From: Spirogloea muscicola
Taxonomy: Eukaryota; Streptophyta; Zygnematophyceae; Spirogloeales; Spirogloeaceae
Assembly: GCA_009602725.1 (NCBI GenBank)
Contig: WELB01000134.1
Span: 8,287-72,286, forward strand
DNA length: 64,000 nucleotides
Direction of reading: 5' to 3'
The notes beneath the pieces are model-generated. The model saw only the letters and a program-made list of their open reading frames with translations, was not told the DNA's origin and did no database searches. Position numbers and translations under genes: made by a program. Shown here in pieces: positions 30,802-43,200 of this stretch (the first letter of the stretch is position 1; each line of letters begins with the position of its first letter).

Positions 30802-33800
30802 TAACACAGACCTGGGCCTCGAGCGTAGCAGCAAGCAAGCAGTGCGCCTCCAAGGAGCCCCCCGCTTGCTCACTCAAGAAACAGGCCTCCTGCAAGGGCG
30901 TTGGCGCAGAGCCTGCTTGGAGAACGCAAGACAACTTGACTGCCAGCCCCGTGATATTGAGCCGCTCGTCGCGCCGAAACCACTCAATTGCTGCAGGACG
31001 AATTACCATTTCAAAGACCCTGCCCTTTGTCAGGACTAGTAGAGCAGGAAGAGCAGGCGGCGTTATCGCCAAGTCTCTGCATTCTCTGCATTCAATCTGA
31101 ATGCAGAGACTTGTTGCAAGGGTGAAGCGGGGCTCATGATCGGCTGAGGAAAAAGCTGAAAGTGCTTGATCTGCGTCATTAACTAGGGGGCACTTAACAT
31201 GGCAAATATGAAGTCCAACTCTCAGACACAGCAACGTTGCATTACATTTTGTGCTGCATTGTGATCCATTTGATGCACCTGCTGAAGCGCCAGACACGAG
31301 GTACTGGAGCTGGCCATGGAGAAGTAGCGCAGCTTGGTGCTGCAAGGAACCGGGCTTGCGTTCGGCGCAGCTTACTGCCTGCAAGGAAGCCGTGACTGCC
31401 TCTGCCTGTTGGCCCGCAGAGCAGAGGGCGACAGCATAGCCACTCCAGGCCTGTGAAAGCTCCGTCGCACTTCCTGCACAGCGTGGTTGTGGGTTGTCCA
31501 AGCCAGAGGGAGGTGTCAGCTGGGAGTAGGGGATATGACGTCCCTACTGAATCTGTCAGCATAAGTTGCAGGTTGCTGGGAGTAGAGGGCAGCATTGGAG
31601 GAAGAAAGTTAACTGTCTTCCAAAAGAGCTCGATATGCAGAGATGGCCTCCCCATGGCGCCCAGCCTGAAGCATCTTGTCAACAGAAACGATGCCATAAG
31701 GGTAGCACCAAAGTGACCCTCGAGGCCTTCACAGAACTGCATTCCACTTGTGCACAACATGGCCTTCTAGCACTTGGGTTGAGGAGCTAAAGCGTCTTCT
31801 CAGACTGTGCAGAATAGAACCTTAATGAGGACCCGGGCCAAGCTGAGAGACGCTTGCAGCCTCTGCTTTGCTGAGCGGCCGGAGGAAGCATCTCCTGCCA
31901 AGTCAAGGGCATCCCGAGTGCAGCTGTATCTACTGATCGCCAAGAGGAGCTGGGAGTTGGCCTCGGCAACTGCTCCGAGGAGGTACTGAGCAAGGGCGCT
32001 CTGAGGCTCCTGGCGGACGGCCCTGCCCAAGGCTGCAAGCACCTGCTTCAACAGCACAACAGTGAGCACATTCCCAACTTCACTTGTGCGTTTTGCTTAG
32101 TAAAACATCGTTCCACACATCACAAAGCCCCCACTCTAATGGCTCGTTGTCAGCCAACCAGGCTGACCTGCGGCTCCTGCAGCTGCTTGGTCCTGAAAGC
32201 CTGGACTGCCAGGCCCACCTCCACCTCGGGCTCCTGCCATCATGGAGGCACTTGCTCAGCACCCAGTCACCACTTTCAGCCGATCGAGCATGCGCTACGA
32301 AATGCAACCATGCAATTGTACTCAAGGGCATCTCTCACCGGGCATATCTGCTCTGCATAGCACATCGTAGCCCATGCATCGTCCGCAGGGAAATGGCTGT
32401 GCAAAAAGCCCGCCAAAGAATTGTAAGCTTCCGCCTTTCCTTTCCAATTGCTACCTCAGAGGATTCTGGTCCTCATCCACAGCTCACAGGTTCGCTTCGT
32501 ACTGCAACACGAAGGCCACTCGCTGCTGCAAAGGGTACCAGGGGTGCATACTTTTGCAGCTTGGCCTGCATCGCTGCAGTCCCAGCCCAACAAGATGCAA
32601 GCATTGGGTCGGCGCTCCGCGCCTGATCAAAGGCACGCATGGCGAGCTCGTCCCGGCCAGTCCTGCGATAGAGCTGCGTGACACCACAGCACAACAGCCC
32701 TAGCTTGTAGTCAGCGCCCCAGCCAAGAGCTGGGAGGCTGAGGTCTATGTCCATGGAGGGAGGGGCCTCACATGGCCAAGGTTCGACCACGCAGCAGCAT
32801 GTTTGCCGTCCAGCTGCAGGGCCCGAATCAGCGCATGCTGCTTGAGCTGGTCCGTGCTTGCTACAACGCCAAGTGTTGCCCAAAGGTCCACAGCAGTCGG
32901 CGCTACTGAGAGGCCTCTTAGGGTCACCAGCTCTGCCAGCGGCCTAGCCATTGCATCATCCAACCAACAGATGATAGGCTTTTAGTGGCAGGCTCAAGGC
33001 ACTGTGGACGCTGCCCTATCCCAGCATGATACTGACAGACGCTTCTACCTGCGACTTGCTGGCGCTTGCGGCTGGAGAGGCGCGAGGTGGTGCAATGCCA
33101 TTGCCAGGTCCGCAGCATGGAAGGGCCTCCACGGCTCTAGGTGGAGCGCCTTGGTGTAAGCCTTGACGGCCTCCAGCAGCAGGCCCGCTCGCGTCTGTCT
33201 CATGCGGTCCACGTGTTCTTCCAGAGTCGATGTCCTGTCTATATCGGGCCCACAGGCAGCCGCCTGCGACCCAGCAACCTGCGTAGGCAGCGGGCAGCCT
33301 TGTGAAGCACCACTGTAGGCCGGTCAAAGCGTGCTCTTTTAAGTTGCAAACGATCACGGAGTCCAGCAACTCGGAGTGCAGGCAGGCCACCAGTATACCA
33401 GCGTGTCGCCAAGAAGCTTCCGAGCAGCAGTGGAGCTCGGCTCGTGCGAGGTGCAGAGGCGAGCCCACTTCTGCGCTTCTTGGAGGAGCGAGGCAGGCCA
33501 CGCGAGAGCGCCAGCCACAAGCAGCTCCTTGGCCCTCCCAAGCAAGGCAGCTGCCAGCTGGAATTGCGCGGCTGGATGGGACGGCATACTTGACACTGCT
33601 GCCCTCGCCACAAGCAACGCCTGCAGAGCAACAAAACTGTGTCACCATCTCAAGGCAGACTCACAAGCTTTTGACAGGCCTCATGAGCAGATGAGCGCTT
33701 GCTTGCTGGTAATTCAATGGTGACAGCGACCTCTGCGTGGCGGCCGAGGATGCGGTGGACAGTGGCGCACTGAATCTGCATCAGGATCCTACTTCCAATA

Positions 33801-36800
33801 TCTCCTGTGCCGCTGGCCTGCTCCAGCAGCAGTGCTCTCTCATATGCCTGCTTGAGAGTCACCACTTTCAATATCAATCTCTCAGCTCAGTCTAGCAATC
33901 TTGTTGAGATCCTTGCTGACGAAATGATCAGGATCACTTACCTTGAGAGCAGCGGTATAACGCTCCAACCGCTGATAGGAGAAAGCGAGGCCCTGCAAAC
34001 AGGCAAGATGCCGATTGTACGATTTGAAGTGAATCAGCCTTCTTGCAAAGACAATTGCAAGCACTTGCTCGGTCATCAAGGGTTCAGAGAAGTGATAACT
34101 GCCATCGAGGGCTCAAATCCAATATGATATTGTGCTTTTTGCATAGGCCTACTGGAACGGGACATACCTCCCAGGCATGAAAGTTGCGGGGCATGCCGCG
34201 CAGCGCATGCTGGAGGCTCACCACGGCATCATCCCACTGACCCCGGCTGACCTGAAGTCACACCCCACCAACTTGAGGCCGCTGCAACACAAGCTGCCTG
34301 GCAATGAAATCCGAAGCTGCCACCTGAGCCCTTGCATTCTGTGCAGTTGCACAGCCTTAAGAAGGGGTCATATGGCAGCCAACTGGAGAGCAGTGCAAGC
34401 AGCGGACCTGTAGGAAGCCGAGGCGAGCGTGCGCCCAGTATGCCCGTGGGCTGCGCTGTGAGCACTCGCGGCAGACGGCTGCTTACAGAGCAAACTGCTC
34501 GCTCACGTGCAGAAGCTGGCACAACACCTCCTGGACCAACAGCCAATCTCAGGAATAGCGTGTCATGCTGCTGCCTCTCCTGATGACTTGCCCTGACCAG
34601 GCTGACGATTTGTGCTGCAGCTCTACTCGTGCTTTGCCCCAAACAGGCTGCCGCGTCAGTGGAGAGATATCAGAGATAAGATGAGATCAATTCAGGACAG
34701 GGCTTGCCACAGCGAAGTGACTAGCATGACTTTGGAAGTTTTCTGGTGGTGGGACAAAGTATCATCCGTGCCTTACCCCTGACTCAGCATCTTCAGCGTC
34801 GAGCGAGACAGCACGTTGAAAGCAGCGCTTTGCTCGAGTAGCGTCGCCGCCTGGTCCAGCAAAAAGCTGGCCAAGATAGCGAAAAGCCTGGCCGCAGGAC
34901 GGGTCCAGCTTGGCGACCACCATCAGCTCTGCGATGGCCGCCTGCCTTTTCTCCTCGGCGGCCATGAAGACCTGCCCCTGCTCACACAGCAGCAGATGGA
35001 GGGGATAAGCGACAAAATCAGAGGGCTTTTAAGTCGAGTCCTTCAGCAGAAAAGCTTGGCATGTAGCAAGCATGGAGGCAGTACCAGGCGAAGGTGGTAG
35101 GTGGTGCTGTCGGGGCAGGCGGCGACAGCAGTGCGCAGTAGCTCGGTGGCCAGGGCATGGTCGTTGCCACGATAGGCCAGCCAGCCACGCTCGCCTGCCG
35201 CCCAGTGATTGCCAGCGTCCGATCGCAGCAATTCATCAAGGCGAGCAGCGGCCACTGCTTCATTGCCGGTTGCCAGCGCCACCTCGGCCAAGCCCTGTGC
35301 ACGTTGCCAAAACATCACTGCTGCTTCAAAGATGTGGTGACCAATCAACTTCCTTACGCACAAGCGCAGTTGAGATGCAGCAGCCTACAAATGGATCAGA
35401 GGACCTGGCACAGCCGGACCTGCAAGCTTGCAGCCACCAGCTCGCTACCCCATCTTTCAGCAACCTCCGCAGCCTCCTGCGCACGAGCTGGACATCATTA
35501 GTCAACATATTTGAAGTCTTTTGTTAGCTTCAGGTGGACTCCTTAACTCTTCCAGCCTCCAGATTTACACAACAGTGCAACATGTGTCCAACCCCCGAAC
35601 CCTTATCACTGTGGGGTGGGCTGCTCAAAGGTTTGCAGCCCAGAGGTCCGTCCAGCGGCCGGGGGGGCTGGGGCTGCACCGTTACACCCGACAATGCTCA
35701 ATGAGATGTAATGGCAGAGACCTGGGAGATGGTCCGGAAGGTGGCCTCCGCACCACTGGCGTCCCCATCCGCCAGCTGGACCCGCGCCAGGGCCAGGCGG
35801 AGCTTGAGCCCAGCCCGGCGCAGCGCCAAGCCCATGCCGGATGCCAGCCGCTCGGCAGCGGCGAGGCCAGCCTGCACAGCGGCACGGGCCCCGGCAAGGT
35901 CGCCACTCTGCCATCGAAGGTCTGCCGCGAGTGCCCACCCGGACGGGCAGTCGGCATATCGGCGCAGCCCACGCTCACACCATTGAAGGTGCCGCAACAC
36001 AGGACCTGCACGGGAGCTGCGCAGGAAATGGGGTAATGGGAGGCCACCTCAGGAGCCAGAAGGAGCCGCAGAGCAGCCGCACAGTATCGATCCACACCGT
36101 CAGGCTGTGGGCTCACAAGCCGGAGGAGCATACGTTGAAACGGGCCCGGGCTGGAGGTGAAGGCACATTGCCACGGTAGTCAAGCCCAAACCGTGGCCTG
36201 GATGGCCGTGCGCAAGCCGGCGGCCCAGGTGGGAGGCCATGGCAGTGCGGGAGGGCTCCTTGAGCGTGCCGTCTAAGCCTGCGAGCAAGTGAAACGACCA
36301 ATGGCTGGCTGCAAGTCTTCAGTGCCAGTGGCGCCGGTACTGCCAAGCTGGGACTCCAGCACGGCGGTGGACGGGGATGGTGCTCAGCTGCTGCTCACTG
36401 ACCGGCAGCAATCGCCTCCCAGGCATCGTCTTCGAGGAGGGCCATGGCGAGCTCGGCTGCGAGCGGCGTAACGCCGACGCCCGCAGTAGCGAACGGGAAG
36501 CACTCCGCCGCCAGTGCAAGTGCCGCGGCCCTTCGGAAGCCCTCATCATCCCGACAGCCTGCAGCGGACGTGGCAATTAAGAACATCAAACATGCAAGAG
36601 AAAGGGTTAGGGTTAGGGTTTTAGGGATTGCATTACAATTTTAGCTTTAACACTAGGGTCAGGGTTTGCATTAGAATTAGAGTTTGCTAGGGGAGCATCG
36701 CGAAGCGGCAGCAGCACGCCCTGAGAGCTAAGAGAAGCACAACCACACTTAGGACTTGTGATCAGCAAGGCGGAGGTCGGCACCGGCTGCGCGCAGCCGG

Positions 36801-37116
36801 CGGCGCAGGACCGACAGGAGGGCGTCCCGCCAGAATGCCTCCGCAGGTGCTGGCTCCTCGTTGGCCAGGACGGTGCGCACGGCAGCTTCGGCTGCTGCGC
36901 CAGCGACGGCCCCGGGCTCGGCGCCGTCGCCAGCGCCGGCTTCCGCGCCATCGGCAGGCCACCCCTCGAGGAGATGGAGCTCGGCACTCGCCACACCGCG
37001 CAGCGCCTCAGAGCGCAGGGCGCCGGCCGAGGCGGCGCCGGCGTCGGCCAGGACCTGCCGCCACGCCGGCAGAGCGTCTTCGGCCCTGCCAGCCGCCGCG
37101 AGCGCCGCCGCCAGCC
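28733..37116 (-). CDS. SKI3: SKI3/TTC37-like TPR protein of the Ski complex (5' end in gap)
   Basis: A many-exon minus-strand gene made of TPR helices. Well-resolved exons include 34478-34408, 34251-34168, 33992-33942, 33850-33731, 33620-33399, one ending 32772, one ending 32552, and the last 28876-28733 (stop). Diagnostic SKI3 blocks are RAKRCFQRAVSLDAEDAESG, AVCRECSQRSPRAYWAHARL with GFLQ, WDDAVVSLQHALRGMPRNFH, AYTKALHLEPWRPFHAADLA and LKQHALIRALQLDGKHAAAW, then LAMRAFDQARSADPMLASCW. SKI3 scaffolds the cytoplasmic helicase complex that feeds mRNA to the exosome. The N-terminal part (exon 37116-36749, LAAALAAAGRAEDALPAWRQ) runs into the 951-base gap, so the start is unknown. Several exons between 28876 and 32552 and between 34700 and 36750 are visible as TPR-like frames (for example 31440-31300, 30980-30790, 29290-29000) with uncertain borders. 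Confidence 0.88.
30768..30798 (+). repeat. (GA)n microsatellite in a SKI3 intron
   Basis: About fifteen perfect GA units. On the coding strand this is a TC tract near an exon end. Confidence 0.9.
36603..36690 (+). repeat. Telomere-like repeat in a SKI3 intron
   Basis: GGGTTAGGGTTAGGGTTTTA followed by degenerate TTAGGG-like words. On the sense strand of SKI3 it reads CCCTAA. Confidence 0.75.
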
Positions 37117-38067
37117 NNNNNNNNNNNNNNNNNNNNNNNNNNNNNNNNNNNNNNNNNNNNNNNNNNNNNNNNNNNNNNNNNNNNNNNNNNNNNNNNNNNN
37201 NNNNNNNNNNNNNNNNNNNNNNNNNNNNNNNNNNNNNNNNNNNNNNNNNNNNNNNNNNNNNNNNNNNNNNNNNNNNNNNNNNNNNNNNNNNNNNNNNNNN
37301 NNNNNNNNNNNNNNNNNNNNNNNNNNNNNNNNNNNNNNNNNNNNNNNNNNNNNNNNNNNNNNNNNNNNNNNNNNNNNNNNNNNNNNNNNNNNNNNNNNNN
37401 NNNNNNNNNNNNNNNNNNNNNNNNNNNNNNNNNNNNNNNNNNNNNNNNNNNNNNNNNNNNNNNNNNNNNNNNNNNNNNNNNNNNNNNNNNNNNNNNNNNN
37501 NNNNNNNNNNNNNNNNNNNNNNNNNNNNNNNNNNNNNNNNNNNNNNNNNNNNNNNNNNNNNNNNNNNNNNNNNNNNNNNNNNNNNNNNNNNNNNNNNNNN
37601 NNNNNNNNNNNNNNNNNNNNNNNNNNNNNNNNNNNNNNNNNNNNNNNNNNNNNNNNNNNNNNNNNNNNNNNNNNNNNNNNNNNNNNNNNNNNNNNNNNNN
37701 NNNNNNNNNNNNNNNNNNNNNNNNNNNNNNNNNNNNNNNNNNNNNNNNNNNNNNNNNNNNNNNNNNNNNNNNNNNNNNNNNNNNNNNNNNNNNNNNNNNN
37801 NNNNNNNNNNNNNNNNNNNNNNNNNNNNNNNNNNNNNNNNNNNNNNNNNNNNNNNNNNNNNNNNNNNNNNNNNNNNNNNNNNNNNNNNNNNNNNNNNNNN
37901 NNNNNNNNNNNNNNNNNNNNNNNNNNNNNNNNNNNNNNNNNNNNNNNNNNNNNNNNNNNNNNNNNNNNNNNNNNNNNNNNNNNNNNNNNNNNNNNNNNNN
38001 NNNNNNNNNNNNNNNNNNNNNNNNNNNNNNNNNNNNNNNNNNNNNNNNNNNNNNNNNNNNNNNNNNN
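37117..38067. other. Assembly gap (951 N) between SKI3 and the UBA gene
   Basis: Both flanks are GC-rich coding sequence (SKI3 exon on the left, UBA-gene exon on the right). The gap therefore hides the 5' exons and the shared divergent promoter. Confidence 0.95.
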
Positions 38068-39439
38068 GGCGAGGCCGGGGCCTTGGGGCCCGCGGCCCCT
38101 GCGGCCGACGCCGCCGCGGCCACCGCCAGCGCCGGCGACGAGGTCTTTCCATCATCTCTGGCGCTTACGAAACCACATGCCTAAATCTTACACCCCAAAC
38201 CCTAATATTAAACCCGACATACTAAAGCCCTAATCCCCAAGCCCTAAAGCGTAAATCATCCTGGGATTTGGCAATGAGCTTGCCTCTTGGCCTCAACAGG
38301 GCCTGGAGGTGTGGCGCAGCGCTCTGGACGGCCTGAGCCGCCTGACGACCATCGCCGCAGCAGCGTCGGCCATGGCCGCCCGTGACGTCAGGGCGCGCAG
38401 GAGGCCGGCACCCATGGCGGCTTCTGCTGCTGCTGTCGGACCGCCACCACAGCCACCACCCCAGGACACCACGGATGCGCAGCCCCGCCAGGATCCGGCT
38501 GCTGGGGTGATCGCCGCTGCCCACAGCCTGATGGTGCCCAGAAGGCAACGAGGACAAGGCGCTCTGTGGCGCACATCCGGCACCTCTCACAAAGTGCCTG
38601 ACGCGGTGTGGGGCTCCAGGCAGAGGCGGCGCTAATGGAACGGCTGCAGGGCTTGGGTTTTTCAGAGGAGCGCGCCCGCGCCGCACTGCTGCTGCACAGG
38701 TGGGGCCTGCTCCTGCCAGCTACTGTTGATTGCGAGGTCAGGCTGTGGAGGCAGCGAGGCACAAGGTGCACGAGTTGCTGAGCCCGCCTCTCTGTTGTCG
38801 CGGCTGCGCTGCATCCGGCGAGTGCAGCAACCACCTGTGCGTTGCCACGGACTGGCTGCTGGAGCAGTCTGCTGGCCTGAACGTCGGCGGGCCTCGTGCC
38901 AGCTCGGCAGCCACTGAGGAGACACCGGAGGAGAGCGGCCGGGCAGCCACAAATCTTGCTGCGGCATCGCCGCTAGCTGATATTCCACCAAGGACTGAGG
39001 GCTCCTATGGGCAGGCGAGATGCGAGCCACATTGAGCATGCTCCTAGCAATGTAGATCGTTGTTGCCGCTTGTTCGACGCTGGGTGGCTCTCGACAACAG
39101 CTGCGTGGTCAGGCTTTCAAGGTGCAGTGCATCCTGCAGGCCCTGTTGCAACTTGTGGAGATGGGGTTTGATGAGGAGCAGGCGCGCGCAGCGCTGCACA
39201 TCACAAGCCACAACGCTGAGGACGCCTGCATGCTTCTGCTAGGTGACCACGTCCTCCCGCCTGCGCCGCCGCCGGATTTGGGCACTGTTGCACAAGAGTG
39301 CCAGCTTGCTGCTGCCGCAGGTGTTGGCCAGGCGGCCAGTTCTGATGGTGCCACGAGCAACACACGGGAGAGCCAGCAGGGTGAGGGGCTGCTTGGTTCT
39401 GACAATGGTGACGTGCCTTCAGCAGATCAACCGGGGTGA
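38068..39439 (+). CDS. UBA-domain protein (5' end in gap)
   Basis: Exons visible: 38068-38142 (Ala-rich, phase unknown), one starting 38300 (GLEVWRSALDGLSRLTTI), about 38623-38700, about 38745-39030, and 39121-39439 (stop). The 38623 exon encodes MERLQGLGFSEERARAALLL, the first half of a UBA domain. The last begins QCILQALLQLVEMGFDEEQA and continues RAALHITSHNAEDACMLLLG, a complete second UBA domain with the MGF loop. ATDWLLEQ near 38850 looks like the end of another UBA-type helix. UBA domains bind ubiquitin, so a role in ubiquitin-proteasome shuttling is likely, but I cannot name the orthologue. Exon borders in the middle are approximate. Confidence 0.7.
38178..38252 (+). repeat. Telomere-like CCCTAA stretch in first visible intron of the UBA gene
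   Basis: Repeated degenerate words such as CCAAACCCTAATATTAAACC and AAGCCCTAATCCCCAAGCCC, just after the exon that emerges from the gap. Confidence 0.7.
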
Positions 39440-40292
39440 GCCAGCCCGCATTAGCTTCGATGGGAATTTCTGCCCAGATCCTGTTGTGCCTGGAGACTGT
39501 TGTTATCTGGATAGGACAAGCCATTAAAAGTAGGATAATTGTCTTATTGAGCGCCAATCAAAGGATGTAACAGATTTCGCACTCTTTGCCCTTGGAGGAG
39601 CTTGCTGCTCACTGAGATCGTGATACGTCTATGCATTGGGTGTGTCAGGCGGACGCCGACACAAGGGCTGTCTGTTGCTTGCCGCACCACAGCGACAGAT
39701 GCAGATGCTATGCCCTCTGCACCTCCAGCGACGTGCACCTCCGCCAGTGCCGACGAAGGCAATTGAGCTTTTAACATGATCTTTCTAGCAGGCAGCTCGT
39801 CTGGCTGCGCTTCAGCTGAAAGTCCAGCACGAATCGTTGCAGGGATTCCTTTGCAGCAGGCCTCAAATTAGAGTGGTGCCAGCAAAAGACTGTGCAGTTC
39901 TCAGCCTGAAGGGATCAAAGTTGGATGATCCGTCACCAGTAATTAATTTGAGAGCGGGTGTCTCTCTAGGTTTTGTCATGTGGTGGACACAGGTACTGTC
40001 ATTGGGCATCTGTACAATGTGCTGACTGGAGGCTGGGTACATTTGCTACCAGAGCGTGGCCAGGCACGCACAGAGGACAGATAAGAAGCTCATGCAAAGG
40101 GGGCGTGGCTGTGGAAGGCCAGCGCGAAAGAATGGACGAAAGACAGCTTTGAATAATCTTACAAGTGGAAGAAAGCCTGCCAAGCTCACTGTCAAGTAAC
40201 AGGCAGCTGACGGCAGAGCTCCAGCATGCAGCTGACAAGAGTGACACGGGACAGGGTGAGGGGATGGACATAGTCATCGTTGACAGGGGCAG
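39440..40292. other. Convergent intergenic region with one isolated hairpin tail
   Basis: Between the UBA gene and the ARM/WD40 gene. At 40125-40090 (minus) is a tail copy GCGCTGGCCTTCCACAGCC followed by CCCCCTTTGCATGAG. Nothing else is supported. Confidence 0.5.
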
Positions 40293-43200
40293 TTAGTGCT
40301 GCACGAAGGCATACTCGTCAATGTGCTGGTCGTTGCCAGCAGCAAACAGGGTGGAGTGGCTGTTGACCCATCGGAGGTTGTGGTATAAGCCTACATGGCG
40401 GCCATCAGCAAACGCCGGAGTGCGCAGCCCAAATAGTGTAGAGCCCCCGCTGCTGTGCTCCACGTAACACAGGCCATTGAACGTGCTGACGGCCGCACCC
40501 CTGCACGCATCTTGCCCAGAGCACGCAGTGTTACAAGGCAGGGCTAAAGATACAAGGCCTAACCTTGGTTGAGGCTTGGCTTTAGGCTGTATGCTTTAAG
40601 TCATGCATGTGCATGTGCTCCTTGTGTGGAACCCTTTCAGCGAATGTTTGACATCTTGTGGCCATTAGCAAAATTGCCAGCATCATTGCACATTGCAATG
40701 TGACTAAGCCTTGGAGGAAGACTACTGACGTGAAAGAGGCAAGCACGCCAACCTGGAGGCGCCGCAGAGAGCCACCTTGACGACAGCGCTGTCGTCCAGC
40801 TCCGCTGTACCCACTGGCGAGGAGCTCGTTGCGGACGTTCTGGCAGGCGAAAGAAGGGCACGCAAGTCCCAGCTGCGAATGTGGGCATGCATGCTGCCCG
40901 ACAGGACCTCGTGGCCGTTGCTTCCGCCGCAGTCCAGGCACGTGACCATTGCATCATGCATCACCACCTTCTGACCCTTACCTGCCGCCCCCAGCATCCC
41001 TGGCGAACACAGGCGGCACACAGATTCAGCCAGCCATTGGCAGCCATAGTGAGTCGACACGCAATAGAAAAGAAAAAGAAAAAGTCACGCAATAGGACTG
41101 CGTGACTTTGTGCAGAGGGAGGACCTCCAGATCTTTCCCTCAGAAATGAGGAGTCACCCTGGAGTAGTAGCTCACCTACTGAACGGTTCACACCGTCTTC
41201 AAAGTGAATTGAGGGACAGTAATTTCCCCTGGATTCTTAACCCATGGCTCGCTCTCTCGCGTGAGGATGTGGCTCCACGTCTTTGTCGGTACTCAGAATT
41301 CTCATCATTGCCTGACCGGCAAGTCTTCTATTAACACGGAAGTCCTCAGAAGCCTCTGTAGCTATGAAGGTAGAAAAAGTGGTCCGAGTGTTGTGTTCCC
41401 TGTTAGAAGCACATTTTTTTATATCCTTGTGGACAGGCACCACTTCACGTCCTGGGGCAAGAGCCATATAAGCATATAGATTTGGAGGCCTGTTCTGTTT
41501 GGGAATGTGAGTTCCGAGCATCTGTTGAGGAGCCAGATTGGTCCAATGGACTCGATTCCTGTCTGCCAAGGAACCCATCCGGGCAGCGTTGAATTTGGTC
41601 GGTGGACCCAAAATGTCACAGAAGGTGGTAAAATTAAACCGGGCTTGATGGTGACTAGCTTTGGACTCCACAGTTTCAGTGATGTATCCGTAAGGTGTTG
41701 CTTGCCTAGAACGGATGTCGTGCATTAACTCCATCAGAGGGATTAGAAGGGACGTTTGCTCGTGCCGAAGTCCCCTTCCATTTCCAAGGGTGCTAAAACC
41801 TTGGCTTGGAAACCAGCTATGATAAGGTCCACTCTAGGCAACTTGTTTTGGCTGCCGCAGTGATGGCCTGCGGAAGCATAGTATCCCAAAGACTGAAGGT
41901 GTTCTCCTCCACCAAGGTGGGGTACTGGATCTTTAACCAGTCGATGTAGTGATCGGCTGCCGCTCTGGCTTCTGTGTCGGCATCCACATTTATGTATCTG
42001 GCAACATTGAGATGACTCTGGAGAATTGCTTTCAGTCCGTTGGCATATTGGTGGAGCTATTTGGTGGCACCGCCAACAGGCTGAAAGCCGTTCGCTGGAG
42101 TCATCTCAAAGTTGCCAGTTATACATGTGCGGATGCCGACACAGTAGCCAGAGTGGCAGCCAATCACCACATTGACTGATTAACCCACCTTGGTGACAGA
42201 GAACCCCTTCACTCATTGGGATACTATGCTTCCGCAGGACTGCTGTCGGTTGGCATATTGTCAAACCTTGATGTAGGAATTGAGCTTGAATAATTTAATC
42301 CAAGCGCATAAGCACGCTGTGCTCCCGCCCAACTGCACCCCACAACCACCCAGTAGCCTGCAAGGCGTGGAATTGGCACTAGCGCGCCGCAGCTCTGTGC
42401 CCCTCCCTCATCCTACGAAGCGGGCCAGCCTGTCGAATCAGAGGACTGGAGCCGCAATGGGGTATTGTAGTGGTGCCAAGAGACTCGCACAAGCCAGTCA
42501 CCTTGGCAGCACTGGCAACAAGGAGGGTCTGGTGGTTTGCATCGATGTCCATGGAGCAGGCATAGTGCTGACTAATGTCCAGCGTCTTCACCACCTGTAT
42601 GCCAGCATGCGGGGGCCACTCTCCTGCCTGAGAGATCCACAACACGTTGCGTCAAGTATACAGGAGCACCTGCCACCACCTCAGTCTGAGCTGAAGCTGA
42701 CCTGCCCTGTCGTGGACCAAATTATGAGGGTGCTGTCCTTGCTCCCACTGATGAGCTGATCCCGCGAGTGGTCTGCAAAAACAGGCTCATTGTCATTCCG
42801 ATAAGTGGTACAGTCCTCACGACATCGAAGTCATATTGCAAGTGGTCGATCTCACGACGTATGGGTCCCAAGGATGTGGATGCAGCTCAAACGTGGCCCT
42901 CACCATAAGCCATGGCAAAGACTGCGTTGCGATGGCCAAAGTACGAACGCACCGCCCTGAGCCCTGCGCCGCAGACATCAGCGGCGAGCTCCAGACGGCT
43001 CCACCGCCGCACAGCCCAGTTCCTTCGTGGAGCTTGTGGCCTGGTCCGGCGGGTCAGTGTGCACCTGGTTGGACCAATGGCGGCGAGCTGGCAGTGAGCG
43101 AGGGCTTGAACTCGTGTGTGGAGCTCGCAAACCGCCGCCGAGAATGTTGCAATGCGCTGCCTCGTCCACCCAATGGTCTCCTCAATGTTAGTGGTATCAT

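Noticed and set aside
36749-38233. Long frames spanning the 951-N gap
   Set aside because: They are open only because N codons are read through; the two sides belong to divergent genes.
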